Source of the DNA: Primorskyibacter sedentarius
GTDB lineage: Bacteria > Pseudomonadota > Alphaproteobacteria > Rhodobacterales > Rhodobacteraceae
Assembly: GCF_004342065.1 (NCBI RefSeq)
Contig: NZ_SLZU01000013.1
Coordinates: 1 to 64,000 of the forward strand
Direction: 5' to 3'
DNA: 64,000 bases
Notes under the pieces: generated by a model
What the model saw: the letters and a program-made list of their open reading frames with translations, nothing else
Databases searched by the model: none
What the model was told of the DNA's origin: nothing
In this document: piece by piece, positions 13,101-20,821 of the stretch
Layout of the letters: the number at the start of each line of letters is the position of its first letter
How positions within the stretch are numbered: the first letter of the stretch is position 1
Translations under genes and position numbers: made by a program

Positions 13101-16100
13101 TGAATACACGATCATGGACAGCTCGGGTCAAACTTCGGTCTCGACGGTTTCGATCAATGTGCTGGAACCCGGCGCAGCTGATGTCACTCTGCCTGTGAAC
13201 TTCAATGACGGTCCAATTGCCTCTTATGGCGGGCAGGATGCGTCTCCGGGCACGGGATATGTCGTATCGGAGACTGGGGATAGCCTTACCCTGACCGGAA
13301 ACGTCTGGAAAATGACGGATTTCATCGACGGAGACTATCTTGTCAGCGAAGACACGGTGTTGCGTTTCGAGCTGACCGTGCTGAACCCGACGGGAGAAGT
13401 GGTCGCGATCGGTCTGGAGAATGACGGCAACTTCCGGTCCGGCACTCAGGCCCTGTTCCAACTCTTTGGAAATCAGAATTTCTCGACCTTTGCCAACCAG
13501 GACTACCGGGGGCAATATGGAGAAGTCGGTCAACCAACCAGCTATGAGATTTCGCTCGGAGATTTTGCCGGCCAGTCCTTTGCCTCGCTTGCCTTCATCA
13601 ATGATGACGATAGCAACGCAACATCCTCTGTGGTCTTTTCCAACATAGAATTGGTGGAGCCGCTTCCGGGAGGGGGATCGGGCACTGCCGCACCCGAAAT
13701 CTTTGGCGACGTGATCCCTGATCAAGTTCTGTCCGAGGACGCCGCTTTTGAAATCGACCTGCCGTTCTTTGACACCGATACACCGTTCGAGGATCTGACA
13801 TTCACCTTCGTGAACAAGCCCGACTTTGTCAGCATGGTCGATGGCGTCCTTGTCGGCGTGCCTGACAATGATGATGTCGGCACTTACACGATCGGCGTCA
13901 CAGCCACCGACCCAGAAGGCAACTCAACGACCGGCGTATTCGAACTGACGGTCGAAAACACCAATGATGCGCCAGTTCTGACAGGTATCTTCGAAGATCA
14001 ATCGATCATCGTGAACGGTGACTTCATCCTGGAACTGCCGGTGGGATTGTTCACCGATGTCGATGAGGGCACCGTTCTGGAATATTCGGCCATCGGACTG
14101 CCCGAAGGCGTTACGATCGATGCTTCCACCGGCCGGATTTCCGGTACACCACTTGAAAGCGGCGTGTTCACGGTGACGGTGACGGCCAGCGATGGTGAGG
14201 CATCGGCGTTCACCTCGTTCGAACTGGACGTTGCGAGCGGTCCGCCGCGTGAAACTGTCCTGATCGAGGCCGAAGACTTCAGCGCCTTCAACGAACCAGA
14301 TCATGCGGTAGAAGGCTTTTACAAGAGCTTTGCGGCTCCTGCCTCGGGGCAGCAGGTTATCCGCGTCAGCGTGGACAAGACCGGCAGCATCTCGACCGAT
14401 CTTCAATCGAAGGGCGTCGTGCCGGGTTTCTATGACGTTTCGATCATCCACCTTGATGAAAACGATGGTGTAGCCTCGCTGACGGCATCGCTGGATTATG
14501 GCGATGGGTCGCCGCTGGTCGAGATTGGCACGTTCCTGATGGATCGCACCGACCTGCCGGGACAAGGCAACGGCAACCAGGCCGGGAACCTGACGGAATT
14601 CACCTTTGAATCGGTTGATATCCCGGTTGGCGCCCGCCTTGTTCTGAGCGGTCAGGCGGAATCGGGTGAGGTTCTCAGGATCGATGCGGTTCGCTTCGAC
14701 CCAGTGGACAATGCCCCGCCAGAGTTCAGTTCGGCTGCCGACCAGACCGTGGCTGAAGGAGAGGTACAGGCGGCGACCGTTCTGGCGACCGACCCTGAAG
14801 GTGTCGATGTTATCTATGCCATCACCGATGGTGAGGACGCGGCGGCGTTCGATATTGATGCGGATACGGGTGTGGTCTCTTTCATTGCCCCGGCGGATTT
14901 CGAAACGCCCGGCGATGCTGATGGTGACAACGTCTACGAGTTGGTCGTGACCGCCGATGATGGCAACGTCATGACCTCGCAGCAGATGACAATCACGGTC
15001 GGCGATGCCAATGACGCACCGGAACCGACCGACCTTCTGGTTGATGCCACGGTCGGCCTGAACCAGCCGATCACGCTGCCCGGTCTTGCGACCCTGTTCG
15101 AGGATCAGGATGCCGACGCGGTCCTGACCCTCTCGGCAACGGGTCTGCCCGCCGGGGTCACGATAGAGGATGGCGCGTTCGTTGGGTCGCCGACCGAAGA
15201 AGGGGTGTTCACAATCGAAGTGACAGCCTCTGACGGCATTGCGGATCCGGTGGTTGCCACCTTTGAACTGACCGTGGCCTTCGATTATGGCGCTGTTTCC
15301 CCGGATGAGGATCTGGACGGCGACGGTATCGACAACGCGCTTGATACCGATGTGGATGGCGATGGTATCGACAACGCGGATGATGCGTTTGCCTATGATG
15401 CCGAGAACGGCATGACCCTTACCGCAGGCGAAACGCGCCTTTATGACTTTGACATTGACGGTACCGTTTTCGAAAACGGAATGACTGGTTTCTTGCAAGG
15501 AACGGCGAATGCCGGTGTCTTTGACGAAAACACCGGTGCGGCCAGTGTCTCTGGTGGTGTGTTGTCTGTCAGCCCGGTGACAACGGGTGACACGGGTACT
15601 TTGAATACGCCCGAGGACGACACCGTGGTTGGCGTCAAGAACGGCGACTTCACGGCGAAGGCGGTTATTCTCAATCCCTGGGCCGGCGATGCTGCAAACC
15701 CGGCTGGATATGATCAGTTGGGTCTGGTCGTGGGTGTCGACAGTGCGGATATGATCAAGCTGGTCTTTGGCCAGACTGCGGGTGTCGTCGAATTCCAGAA
15801 GCAGGATGCAGATGTCGGGACCAAATTTGGCGGTGCGACAGCGAATGCAAATGTCCCGCTTCCCGATGGTGTCACGCTGGACAACTTTGTCGCGGCCGAG
15901 ATCACGCTTGATGTCGTTTCCACGGACGCGACCGCGGCGACGATCACCGGGTCAATTGAATTCCTGGCGGATGACGGAACCGTTGTGGGAACGCTGAACC
16001 TGGGCGCTGCGCTGATCGGGGGCGCGCTTGCGGCCGCACTGGCGGATAGCGAAACAGGTGTGGCAGTCGGCTTTACCCACGCCGTTCCGGCCTCTTCGGC

Positions 16101-19100
16101 GGGTTTTGTCGCGCAAATGGACAGCCTGGAGATCACGGCGCCTGATGATGGTGTCATCATTGTCGAAGACGAAGTGGTCCTGCGGATCAATGCGTTTGGG
16201 TCGACAGTGGCAGCCATTGACGAAGGTCCCGACTGGCTTGGAGACAGCTTGGATGCGCCAATTTCGTACTACAACGGAATTGACAACCGCGGCGATACCT
16301 TCGGCTATAGCGGTGATCTGGGGGCGATCCCGGATGGGGTGCCGGTTGCAGTGATCGATGCGCTGCGGTCCAGCGACGCGGCATTCAGCTATGACATTCC
16401 GACATCGGTGCTGGGCAATGGCCAGGACTACGAAGTGCGCCTGATCGTTTCTGAACTTTATACGGGTTCAACGGCTCAGGAAGGTGGCTTCCGGAACTTC
16501 GATGCATCACTGGAAGGCGTCGTGCCAGCCGCGTGGAATGACATCGATCCGGGTGCGCTCTATGGCGCTGACGTTGGCGTGCTCTCGGCGCAGGTGACGG
16601 TTACGGACGGGACGCTGAACATCGGGTTCCTGCAGGACACGCTCCAGAACCCGATCATCAACGCGATCGAGATCATCAAGCTTGGCGGCGAAATCACGCC
16701 ACCACCTGTGACCGGTGATCCGACAAATGCATTGAATGCCTTTGCCGGTGAAACCGATCTGAACACCAATGCCACATATGGTGCAGGTGCGGTCGGGTCA
16801 GCGGTGCTCGAGGTCATGACCGGCCAGAACAACATTGAATCGTCAAACTACGGCGCCAATTCGTTCCAGGTTACCAATACCGGCGACAAGAAGATCGCTG
16901 CGGTCTTTGTCGATGTTTCCAATGCGTTGTACCAGGACATTGTCTTTGATCCCGACGGGGCCGGCGGCGATGACGCCTACAAGGTCTGGGGGATCAACTC
17001 CGATGGGGGCACGGGAGCCTATATCGGTGGCGGTGACGGCGGCTATTACCTGCCGGGACAAGACCCGCTGCCGAACAACACCGGAACCGGTATTCCGTCC
17101 AACGGAGGCTACAAAGGGGCGATCGTCAAATTTGATGGCTCTGACGGTGGCTTCGAAAATGGCGAAACAGTCGGCTTCTCCGGCGACATGGACCCCAACT
17201 CGATTGCGGGGCTGACCAAGGGATCCGTGGACGGGTCGGCCATTGACAGCTGGGATGTCGGCGGCATCTCGGGTCACGAAATGATAGGGTCGACCTTCAC
17301 GGTTCTGTTCGATGACGGCACCACGGCTTATGGTCAACTGTCCAGTGATGGCAGTGCCTCCGGGTCGCAGGCCATGGCAACCGAAGCGGGCTTTACCGCT
17401 GCGGCTCCGACACTGACAGTCAATGGTGTAAGCGCGGGGGGCACCGGTACGTACGGTGTATCGCAGCCTACGATCACGGTCACGGGCACGCCGGGCGATA
17501 CGGTGCGTGTCACCTTGACCAAGGGCTTCAACCCGGTCACCGAGGCGTCGAACGGGATCGCTGATCTGGTCGAGAACCGGCTGGAACGCTATGACTTCAA
17601 GGCGTCGAACAACTTTGACAGCCAATCGATCGATGTATTGATCGGGGCCGACGGTACCTTTGATGCCACGGGGATGTTTGACTACAACAACGCGGTTGCG
17701 AACAACAAGGCCGACGGAACGTTCCCCGGCGACGATGTTGCGCAGCTGGGTTTCGTGGCCAGCGTCATCGACCCTGCCAACAACGACCTGTCGATCAGCC
17801 CGGTCACCGCACCAATCTATCTCGAGAATGTGGGCGGCCCCGTCACGGGTGCTCCAAGTTCCGAGGATGTTCTGGAAATCCTTTCGAACCAAACCGATCT
17901 CACGACATCTGCCAGCTACGCTGGCGGTACGACGGGGGCGGCCGTTCTGGAAATCATGGCCGGGAACGACAACATCGAAAGCTCGAACTACGGGGCCAAT
18001 TCGTTCCAGGTCACGAATGTTGGCGACAAGAAAATCTCTGCCGTCTTTATTGATGTCCGCGACTCCATCTATCCCGACAGTGTGTTCGACCCTGATGGTC
18101 AGGGCGGCGACAATGTTGCCAAGCCTTGGGCGATAAACTCGGCTGGTGGCACCGGTGCATATATCGGAGGCGGTGACGGAGGATACTTCCTGCCCGGTGT
18201 CGATCCATTGCCGAACTCTACAGGCACCGGCGGCACATCCAACGGGGGCTACAAGGGGGCAATCGTCAAGTTCAGCGCGACAACTGACGGCGGGTTCACC
18301 AACGGCGAAACAGTCGGGTTCTCCGGTGACATGGATCCCAACTCGATTGCAGGGCTGACCAAGGCCTCTGTTGACGGAACCGCCATCGACAGCTGGGATG
18401 TCGGCGGTATCTCAGGCCATGAACTGATCGGGTCGAGCTTTACGGTTCTGTTTGACGATGGCACGACAGCCACGGGTCAACTGGCCACGGATGGCAGCGC
18501 ATCAGGTTCGGTCGCGTTGGCCAGCCAGGATGTATCGCCTGCGGTCACGCCGACACTCTCGGTCAACGGGACCAACGTCGGCGAGACCGGTACCTACGGT
18601 GGAACCCAGCCGACGATCCTGGTGACTGGTACGCCGGGTGATACGGTGCGGATCATGCTGTCCAAAGGCTTCAACCCTGTGACCGAAACGTCGAACGGCA
18701 TTGCCGAACTGGTCGAAAATCGTCTGGATCGGTACGATTTCAAGGTTTCGAACAACTTCGACACGCAGTTCGTCGATGTCGTGATCGGCAGTGATGGGAC
18801 CTTTGATGCAACCGGGATGTTCGACTATGACGATGCCATTGCGAACAACAAGGCAGATGGCACCTTTGCGGGCGACGACGTTGCGCAAATCACCTTCGTG
18901 GCCAATGTCATTGATACCAACAACGGTAATCTGCCGATCAGCAACGTCACGGCGCCCATCGTTCTGACGAATAACGGTGGCCCGGTAGAGGGCAACCCTG
19001 TCATAACGCCGGATGGCTATTTCGAGATGAACGGATCTGGGAACAACACGTTCTTCAAAATTCAGATCGAAGACGAAAATGGCTCGGGTGGTACCAATCC

Positions 19101-20199
19101 AGGTGGCAAGTGGTCGTATCAGACTGCGGTCGACGAAGAAGGACGCCAGTCCGGCTTCCAGGGCGACGGTTACTATCTGTTCGGTTCCAACACCTCGACC
19201 GGTATCGACAACGCCGTCGGTGGCAGCGAAATGCTCGAATACACCATCTTTGTGCCCCAGGAAGCCGTCGGAACCTATAACTTCAGCTTCGTTGTTTCGC
19301 GCGATGGCGAGGCGGCATCGGATCAGCAGAACGATATCTGGCTGAACTTCAAACATGCCGAAGACTCCGGAACAGGCGACATTGAAGAATTCCTGACGGG
19401 CAATGGCAGCAACGAACCGGAGCCGGTCTCGGGAGGGTTCGTCAAAGTTTACGGCGGGCCAAACGACGGGACCTGGGGCAATGCTGCCAGCATCGACGGT
19501 CTGCCTGGCAACTTCAGCGCATCCATTTTGATCGAAGAGGAAGGGTTCTATACCGTCCAGATCGATGGCCGCAGCCAAGGCTATCATGTCGATTACTTCG
19601 AGCTCTACAAAGGGTCCAACCCTGGCGGCGGCGCGGCGAATTCCGACTTTGTCACCGATGATCCGGTGACGGGCGGGGGCAGCGAACTGGTCTATGCAAT
19701 CGACGCGTCGTCCGATGACTGGGAAGAGTTCGGCGGAGCCGGGAGTTCAGATCTCGAATTTGGTTTGAATGGGTCCAATCCGCAAAGTGTCGGTCTTCGC
19801 TTCGACGGTGTCACGATCCCTGATGGTGCGGTAATTGAGGAAGCGTATATCAGGTTCAAGGCCTACGAAACGTCATCCTCCGCAGCGTCCTTTGTCATCG
19901 AGATTGAGGATACCGAAGTTGCCGCGACCTACTCGGCCGGATCTAACCCCGATGCGCGGAACTACGACGCTGACGATTTTGTCTGGAGCAATGTCGAAAG
20001 CTGGACGGATGGGGCCGAATATACTTCGCCGGATATAAGCGATTTGATCGAATCCGTTATTGGCTCGGATGGAATTGATGATGGCGCATTGGGCTTCAGG
20101 ATCACGGGTTCGGGCGGACGCGCTGCGCATTCCTTCGACTCCGCTGGAGGAGATGCTCCCGAATTGGTCATCATTCTTCAGGATGATGCTCTGCTCTGA
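1135..20199 (+). CDS. Giant modular extracellular protein (6354 aa): beta-propeller, malectin, Calx-beta, cadherin-like and lectin-like modules
   Basis: A single uninterrupted frame of 6354 codons encodes an acidic, Asp/Gly/Thr-rich protein of roughly 650 kDa. The start is ATG with AGGGGA ten bases upstream. There is no Sec signal at the N-terminus, so type I secretion is the likely route (inference). Modules in order, approximate residues: glucose/sorbosone dehydrogenase-like beta-propeller 10-680; lectin-like 700-1000; degenerate RTX-like Ca motif near 1045-1075; malectin-like 1159-1370, 1506-1702, 2382-2550 and 5014-5186; Calx-beta 1707-1820 and 2560-2670, with a related domain 2264-2375; PPC-like 2122-2260; TSP3-like DxDxDG motifs near 2672 and 4728; MopE-type metal-binding motifs 3175-3245 and 3590-3662; cadherin-like or Ig-like domains in 2968-3340, 3662-3756, 3921-4012, 4188-4370 and 4525-4715; CBM6-like 4375-4520; a 380-residue tandem pair 5197-5957; jelly-roll-like 5962-6160 and 6186-6350. 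This fits a surface adhesin or matrix protein that binds sugars and calcium. Exact function is unknown. Confidence 0.85.
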   Translation: MAVTNNFAASTLDLNGQVSLSQPTALVWGADGRLYVTEVDGDVKVLTIAFGDADPTDGDPTASFYVTDSVTLSQVKSIPNFNDDGTNSAQSNRQVTGIDVTAQYDDSGEQVFIDGKPAVTMYVTSSDSRIGAGGSGNDAGLDTNSGTITKLTQTGPDSWEAVDIVRGLARSEENHALNGLEVIQEFDSEGLLISERLIVANGGNANSGAPSNNFAGQQEQPYSGAILEIDLDAIGEMDVLTDPDSGRSYVYDVPTLDDPTRAGSDDAGDPHGGNDGMNSAKITADSPVQIYSPGYRNAYDVEVTDDGRIFTYDNGANNSWGGRPVGEAGSTSSVDFAQALGYIATNLNNGEGNSNDDINLEAWNPSNKDNFHEVTRSDDLDGRELSQGAGGAQVYQNDAGLTVVYGGHPNPTRAEGSRAGILFSPEAGTDNAYLLVSNQDSYGNGGGSDYDEVIAWLTEVEDNDTDFPSTGIYGADTGDLTKKVIAVTPGIAYDIYAQADGSALIVETGGTSPGGTFVGTAGLPADIAEIVVSPNAIEGNYLEAGQHDGSLDTGNGSINGLTEYTSTLLDDEANGIKMSGAIFAASLNQGNLIIMGRNEDGQVESGLNGGYAVASDRTTLDAGGGPLGLAALGDDVNTMGLTTPFQGSVWAATYNQNGPLIEIFQPANGTVALAGSDIVDPLDNDLDGVGDVADPFEYSLENGYALDAGQTLTLDFNPQNTNFPTSLAGTGLLGAALDGVTANQDAQTAAENFSIDQQQDGLYDIGGNVLPGGNAPILQIKNVKDGSVVGSANAARDVLHTGIRPADDVQRIVATMNLKNWIPAMGGAEQDGQLTGLIYSDGTQSNFVRAVFGSVNGAPGIEVGYEIGDANYVTLAQVAVPGLANVSVETLDLRLEIDMDDGFAVSVSYRLQGDTGFTDVPLNDGTPGFSLPSGVLQDVLTGDHTIGTGANELNSGAAIGFLAEDTGGDDTEDAGFNGLLAIDFNNLDIEAFGNEIDATTGAEVGQAGTAGLDTIIYTGNETALAPLDASVENFDGSGSAADFAVTGNDSDNIIVVGSGENTITTGAGEDTIVGTIASLSQDDITDFSLADRILITDATAADANGVVYTAGSAIITMGDMTLTFSGPDFENFDPLTGPGMFQFTETEGGLELRLVAPETVLYRVNAGSDKGPAATQGTIAAIDGGPDWIGDAGLVNGSGTVRVTGSTANTYSNGGTDAEGEIDSGNVDLSEVPWQVFANERSDNAAADPKLTYEFDVEAGTSYKITLFYTENWNGIYGFADANGGQTRQFDVSVEGEVPTEFQDLNPAQEAADLLGYGTVTNAMSAAQKAAINGTTFQREFTYEATDDTLTLEFLHEFENPKVNAIQITQLGYVAPPVDDTAPVIEEIYVDNPASVQDGDRFATVVLSDDTGFDAGDFAALDGSELVFSGIVPDTVSGPDVVFSAGGTIATLTYTLSRNDNSWPAGEGQITVAAGAYSDAAENTSAETSGAFVLEPNLGNLVRGNVVRAINVGTTDLTAATNLGTDLVEGGTDNNRYGGAIAADTLITDATGTAIAFEADSNTYYTSPKTNGQLNANVDGQSGSTGSNSGGVDLDGSAYHTYRDSNADTWTATYDGFANGTYVVELHFAELYQTSAGTRVGDFYIQGQLVEAGFDAFTDAGGADAPTFFRHNVTVTDGTITIDVDSSAGQAGYSAIVVYDAVPSDLPPTISVADVEVAEGSDAVVTFTRIGDLTEEVEVTFSVTPDSAGSADFVAPTDFTVSIAANQSTASITIPTVDDEETEGTETFTVSITAVSNTSGDAVADAANSDATVTIAANDVGTDLPVGGEILGLEFDAAGSGIASTGFATVLGGSAALEDAKVTVVDGKLVITTSDGDLSQPAQTASKNDLVQTVDISDAALQEVFISTRFDNPFTAEELTRLGVTGDVIPNYLQQGIIIATNDEAINQDSGQFTKLIWGGGGGNGVQMWSQAPIDQKITLTAISDAAAAPFTLFDVASVELALVIDKMAGTIAQFVTLFDDSGTVLGGVRPDATDGFATAAAQALPPAVLAAINAGTTVVGVTSTDFDSGSAIGSFDATWDYVRVTSPQVDIIEGTDAADGIVFGDFSNDGLDPTDLPALENGDNIVTASQQGDAADGGRDRDYFTIEVPDGQVLSSIILDGYDVAGGTDTNGFIGIQVGDTVTTNPTTYENVGDLLGGLIYGDGLIGNDILAELAAGGNQQGVDFPGFSLPLEAGTYTIWLNQGGNFPSTATLNFQLSDAPADVIVSVASPADVTEAGDFGDTNVGFELTATDAFTGDLTITYDTADSVGETAVVSFVSGVGTLVLAVANDNVDTGPDIVSVTLTGASDVGGTLDVAVDTTAATAQVLDDDAAGSPTYQRGDVLYAVNAGGPALTQDGIDFVAGTSGTDGAPFTGGTAFADGNGGNGPQPAFDGTVYETEINDNGDFEFAAAISFPGIDPEKSYYVDLYFAEIYATVAGARVFDVLVEGEAPAAGSVLDDFDPLAYNGGDINAPIILELPDPVTPGANGTIDLSFLASADRGKVSAIVVREAVEVVSGATTLSVSDVSVEEGDGVAEVVFTRSGDLTDEMTVTFSVADGTAIAGTDYDAPATNTIVIAAGEASATLPITLIDDDAELSDVEFTVTITDAVATGPVSLDNGVSTVTILDDDAIDPADIDGDGILNAADPFAYDEDNGLSNVLALGGSIRQDFNVDTTDLFGEDGGFSGIMVNPAYSPAGSSETDPYGDRTTEGTSLIEGGVLKVESSETDAYATGTGASNTLKDSYHSAADVSGVDHFVVESLVKGGWLGTIPLQYASFGITLGAGGTDDYIKFVIGGFQTTPRLQLSQENSLTDAKEENIILQNQTPEIVEEDIASVLFRLEVDKSGEEATLVGTAILFDDTDTEIATITTATRTITGSLADALDGANPLTGGEGGVAYGITITDWSNGANNRFVGEWDYLELSAPDNAPVVVNAITAQAINEDAEFSFAVPAETFADDGGVENLTLTAVLADDGPLPAWLSFDGTTFSGTPAQGDVGLISVKVLADDGTNPPTEAAFDIEIANVNDVPTATAISVPSVLETAAPVTIALLTDAAATDEDGDVLGVINVTVTTAGGDPVLFDLVGQTLTIDPSQFAGLLDDADSVALTVNYTITDNLGGELSNTATLLVGGVDGPFTWYPDADGDGYGVDAGATIVAYEQPDFHALEFGDDDDTDATIYPDAVELNDGKDNDQDGEIDEDNADPVADDESFTIQKGAPVEIAVSTLLMGDTDVNQDTLTVASVAASVGGTPVLDAVSGIVTFTPAPDFTGTASFTYTVVDGYGGEGTGIVTVNVENRIVVTDPATPPVATEGVDVVQFDGPGDLDLSDPGLEDLDLSGNANDGGTVTLNTGSNNVEAGLGAHTVELGGGEDSVSGTASELDGDTFGGFGDDDTITIENGSGSTIVSRTNGSAIIGVDTDGDGLTDTTITLPGEIDGQTVTLSDDGTDATLTLDAAAPDLNDVLETAAPVEIDLLAGEVDAEGVSGLSVFDANGDPVTFAQVATTITIDPAQFATALSGGESLQVTIAYDVDVAGGGSVPRSSTLMVGGVDGPFTFYRDADEDSFGDASDSVEGYEAPTGYVTNMADADDTDATIYPDAPELNDGKDNDQDGEIDEDNLGPVLGADGGSTAPGVVFEISRTELMMNDADPEGDDIAFVGVDNPINGQVAFDPVLGTVSFTPTAGFNGTASFDYSVTDEWGAVTTSTVVIDVSNDVGGIATELFVAQSQVSSYSGQDSSNGAALVNEGDQSVTLSGNTWKKIQLPEDVTITENSELWVTLTSPEIPEMVGIGLDNNSAFTNGNEALFQLGGTMGTLRQANQDFRTYDTAGETVSFRIPLGDFAGTAFEYLVFMHDQDANPTSTSSVFSDIRIVEPAPFNSKPLAGEDSAIMESDAQLVIEASSLLANDTDADGDEISVTAVANAKNGDVTLENGLIVFAATEGYTGPASFEYTIMDSSGQTSVSTVSINVLEPGAADVTLPVNFNDGPIASYGGQDASPGTGYVVSETGDSLTLTGNVWKMTDFIDGDYLVSEDTVLRFELTVLNPTGEVVAIGLENDGNFRSGTQALFQLFGNQNFSTFANQDYRGQYGEVGQPTSYEISLGDFAGQSFASLAFINDDDSNATSSVVFSNIELVEPLPGGGSGTAAPEIFGDVIPDQVLSEDAAFEIDLPFFDTDTPFEDLTFTFVNKPDFVSMVDGVLVGVPDNDDVGTYTIGVTATDPEGNSTTGVFELTVENTNDAPVLTGIFEDQSIIVNGDFILELPVGLFTDVDEGTVLEYSAIGLPEGVTIDASTGRISGTPLESGVFTVTVTASDGEASAFTSFELDVASGPPRETVLIEAEDFSAFNEPDHAVEGFYKSFAAPASGQQVIRVSVDKTGSISTDLQSKGVVPGFYDVSIIHLDENDGVASLTASLDYGDGSPLVEIGTFLMDRTDLPGQGNGNQAGNLTEFTFESVDIPVGARLVLSGQAESGEVLRIDAVRFDPVDNAPPEFSSAADQTVAEGEVQAATVLATDPEGVDVIYAITDGEDAAAFDIDADTGVVSFIAPADFETPGDADGDNVYELVVTADDGNVMTSQQMTITVGDANDAPEPTDLLVDATVGLNQPITLPGLATLFEDQDADAVLTLSATGLPAGVTIEDGAFVGSPTEEGVFTIEVTASDGIADPVVATFELTVAFDYGAVSPDEDLDGDGIDNALDTDVDGDGIDNADDAFAYDAENGMTLTAGETRLYDFDIDGTVFENGMTGFLQGTANAGVFDENTGAASVSGGVLSVSPVTTGDTGTLNTPEDDTVVGVKNGDFTAKAVILNPWAGDAANPAGYDQLGLVVGVDSADMIKLVFGQTAGVVEFQKQDADVGTKFGGATANANVPLPDGVTLDNFVAAEITLDVVSTDATAATITGSIEFLADDGTVVGTLNLGAALIGGALAAALADSETGVAVGFTHAVPASSAGFVAQMDSLEITAPDDGVIIVEDEVVLRINAFGSTVAAIDEGPDWLGDSLDAPISYYNGIDNRGDTFGYSGDLGAIPDGVPVAVIDALRSSDAAFSYDIPTSVLGNGQDYEVRLIVSELYTGSTAQEGGFRNFDASLEGVVPAAWNDIDPGALYGADVGVLSAQVTVTDGTLNIGFLQDTLQNPIINAIEIIKLGGEITPPPVTGDPTNALNAFAGETDLNTNATYGAGAVGSAVLEVMTGQNNIESSNYGANSFQVTNTGDKKIAAVFVDVSNALYQDIVFDPDGAGGDDAYKVWGINSDGGTGAYIGGGDGGYYLPGQDPLPNNTGTGIPSNGGYKGAIVKFDGSDGGFENGETVGFSGDMDPNSIAGLTKGSVDGSAIDSWDVGGISGHEMIGSTFTVLFDDGTTAYGQLSSDGSASGSQAMATEAGFTAAAPTLTVNGVSAGGTGTYGVSQPTITVTGTPGDTVRVTLTKGFNPVTEASNGIADLVENRLERYDFKASNNFDSQSIDVLIGADGTFDATGMFDYNNAVANNKADGTFPGDDVAQLGFVASVIDPANNDLSISPVTAPIYLENVGGPVTGAPSSEDVLEILSNQTDLTTSASYAGGTTGAAVLEIMAGNDNIESSNYGANSFQVTNVGDKKISAVFIDVRDSIYPDSVFDPDGQGGDNVAKPWAINSAGGTGAYIGGGDGGYFLPGVDPLPNSTGTGGTSNGGYKGAIVKFSATTDGGFTNGETVGFSGDMDPNSIAGLTKASVDGTAIDSWDVGGISGHELIGSSFTVLFDDGTTATGQLATDGSASGSVALASQDVSPAVTPTLSVNGTNVGETGTYGGTQPTILVTGTPGDTVRIMLSKGFNPVTETSNGIAELVENRLDRYDFKVSNNFDTQFVDVVIGSDGTFDATGMFDYDDAIANNKADGTFAGDDVAQITFVANVIDTNNGNLPISNVTAPIVLTNNGGPVEGNPVITPDGYFEMNGSGNNTFFKIQIEDENGSGGTNPGGKWSYQTAVDEEGRQSGFQGDGYYLFGSNTSTGIDNAVGGSEMLEYTIFVPQEAVGTYNFSFVVSRDGEAASDQQNDIWLNFKHAEDSGTGDIEEFLTGNGSNEPEPVSGGFVKVYGGPNDGTWGNAASIDGLPGNFSASILIEEEGFYTVQIDGRSQGYHVDYFELYKGSNPGGGAANSDFVTDDPVTGGGSELVYAIDASSDDWEEFGGAGSSDLEFGLNGSNPQSVGLRFDGVTIPDGAVIEEAYIRFKAYETSSSAASFVIEIEDTEVAATYSAGSNPDARNYDADDFVWSNVESWTDGAEYTSPDISDLIESVIGSDGIDDGALGFRITGSGGRAAHSFDSAGGDAPELVIILQDDALL
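10372..12400 (+). repeat. Duplicated three-module block inside the giant gene
   Basis: A block made of an Ig-like domain starting VLETAAPV, a segment ending VGGVDGPF, a MopE-type metal motif (DxDxDxxG, then DDDTDATIYPD, then LNDGKDNDQDGEIDED) and a cadherin-like domain occurs twice. The copies start near 10372 and 11641, an offset of about 1.27 kb. The metal-motif segments are almost identical in protein, while the Ig-like parts have diverged. Confidence 0.8.
16724..19003 (+). repeat. Tandem duplication of a 380-codon module in the giant gene
   Basis: Two copies run about 16724-17863 and 17864-19003. Matching points are 1140 bases apart (TCGTTCCAGG at 16861 and 18001). After a one-codon insertion in copy 2 (KFDGSDGG against KFSATTDGG) the offset is 1143. 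Long stretches are nearly identical in protein, for example SSNYGANSFQVTN, GETVGFSGDMDPNSIAGLTK and IDSWDVGGISGHE, while third codon positions differ. This is a fairly recent in-frame duplication that is no longer identical in DNA. Confidence 0.9.
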
Positions 20200-20222
20200 C
20201 CAGATCGTCTGAAATAAAAATT

Positions 20223-20256
20223 GGGGGTGCCTGACAATGGCGCCCCCATCTTTTTT
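20223..20256 (+). terminator. Strong intrinsic terminator after the giant gene
   Basis: GGGGGTGCC (20223-20231), a 7-base loop, GGCGCCCCC (20239-20247; one G-T pair), then ATC and six T (20251-20256). It starts 23 bases after the stop codon of the giant gene, so that gene is probably a single-gene transcription unit. Confidence 0.9.
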
Positions 20257-20821
20257 GCAGATGAAAAATTCAAACTTAAAGCGGCGGAATACAACCACGA
20301 ACCTATTTTCAAATATTGATAGAGAAAGTATAAAAAGGGGGCGGCGATACTACCGTTCTCAAGTTGATAATGTGAATTGGGATTGTTTCATCAAGGGGCG
20401 AGGTTTGCGGAAATATTAAATTTCGCTGCATGCGGCGACCCTGCTTCCTTCACATCAATCGTCAGGATTATCGCGGCACCCGGTGGTAAATTGACATCGC
20501 ACCAAGAATTCTCACCCTGCTGATCAAACGCTGAACACTTTGCCGCTCGTCAGGGAATGAAGCATTTCGAATGCCTGTTAACCTGTCCGTTTGATCCGGC
20601 CAACCGGTCGGCCTCCATCCCTGGCGACGATATGGAATAGGGTAAACACTGGTTTTTCCGAGTGCGTTGTGTTCCGGCACACCGGTTTTACAGTGGCGCG
20701 TGACTATCCGTGGGTTGCCTGGCAAGAAGCTCGGCCGTTAGCATAACAGGTCGGTTTGAAATTGCAGCGCGGTCAGCGATATCTGGGAAAAGCCTTTACC
20801 GATCCGCCAGATTTCAGGATG
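20257..20821. other. Intergenic stretch without a recognisable gene
   Basis: About 565 bases between the terminator of the giant gene and the stop of the leftward sugar transferase. Short frames exist on both strands (60 and 85 codons), but none has a convincing start, ribosome site or recognisable protein. The left third is AT-rich. I see no repeat or RNA gene. Confidence 0.5.

Noticed and set aside
13924-15498. 524-codon minus-strand frame
   Set aside because: Also antisense to the giant gene, with the same type of composition and no known family.
20468-20725. 85-codon minus-strand frame between giant gene and sugar transferase
   Set aside because: No ribosome site, no recognised protein and no coding pattern visible.
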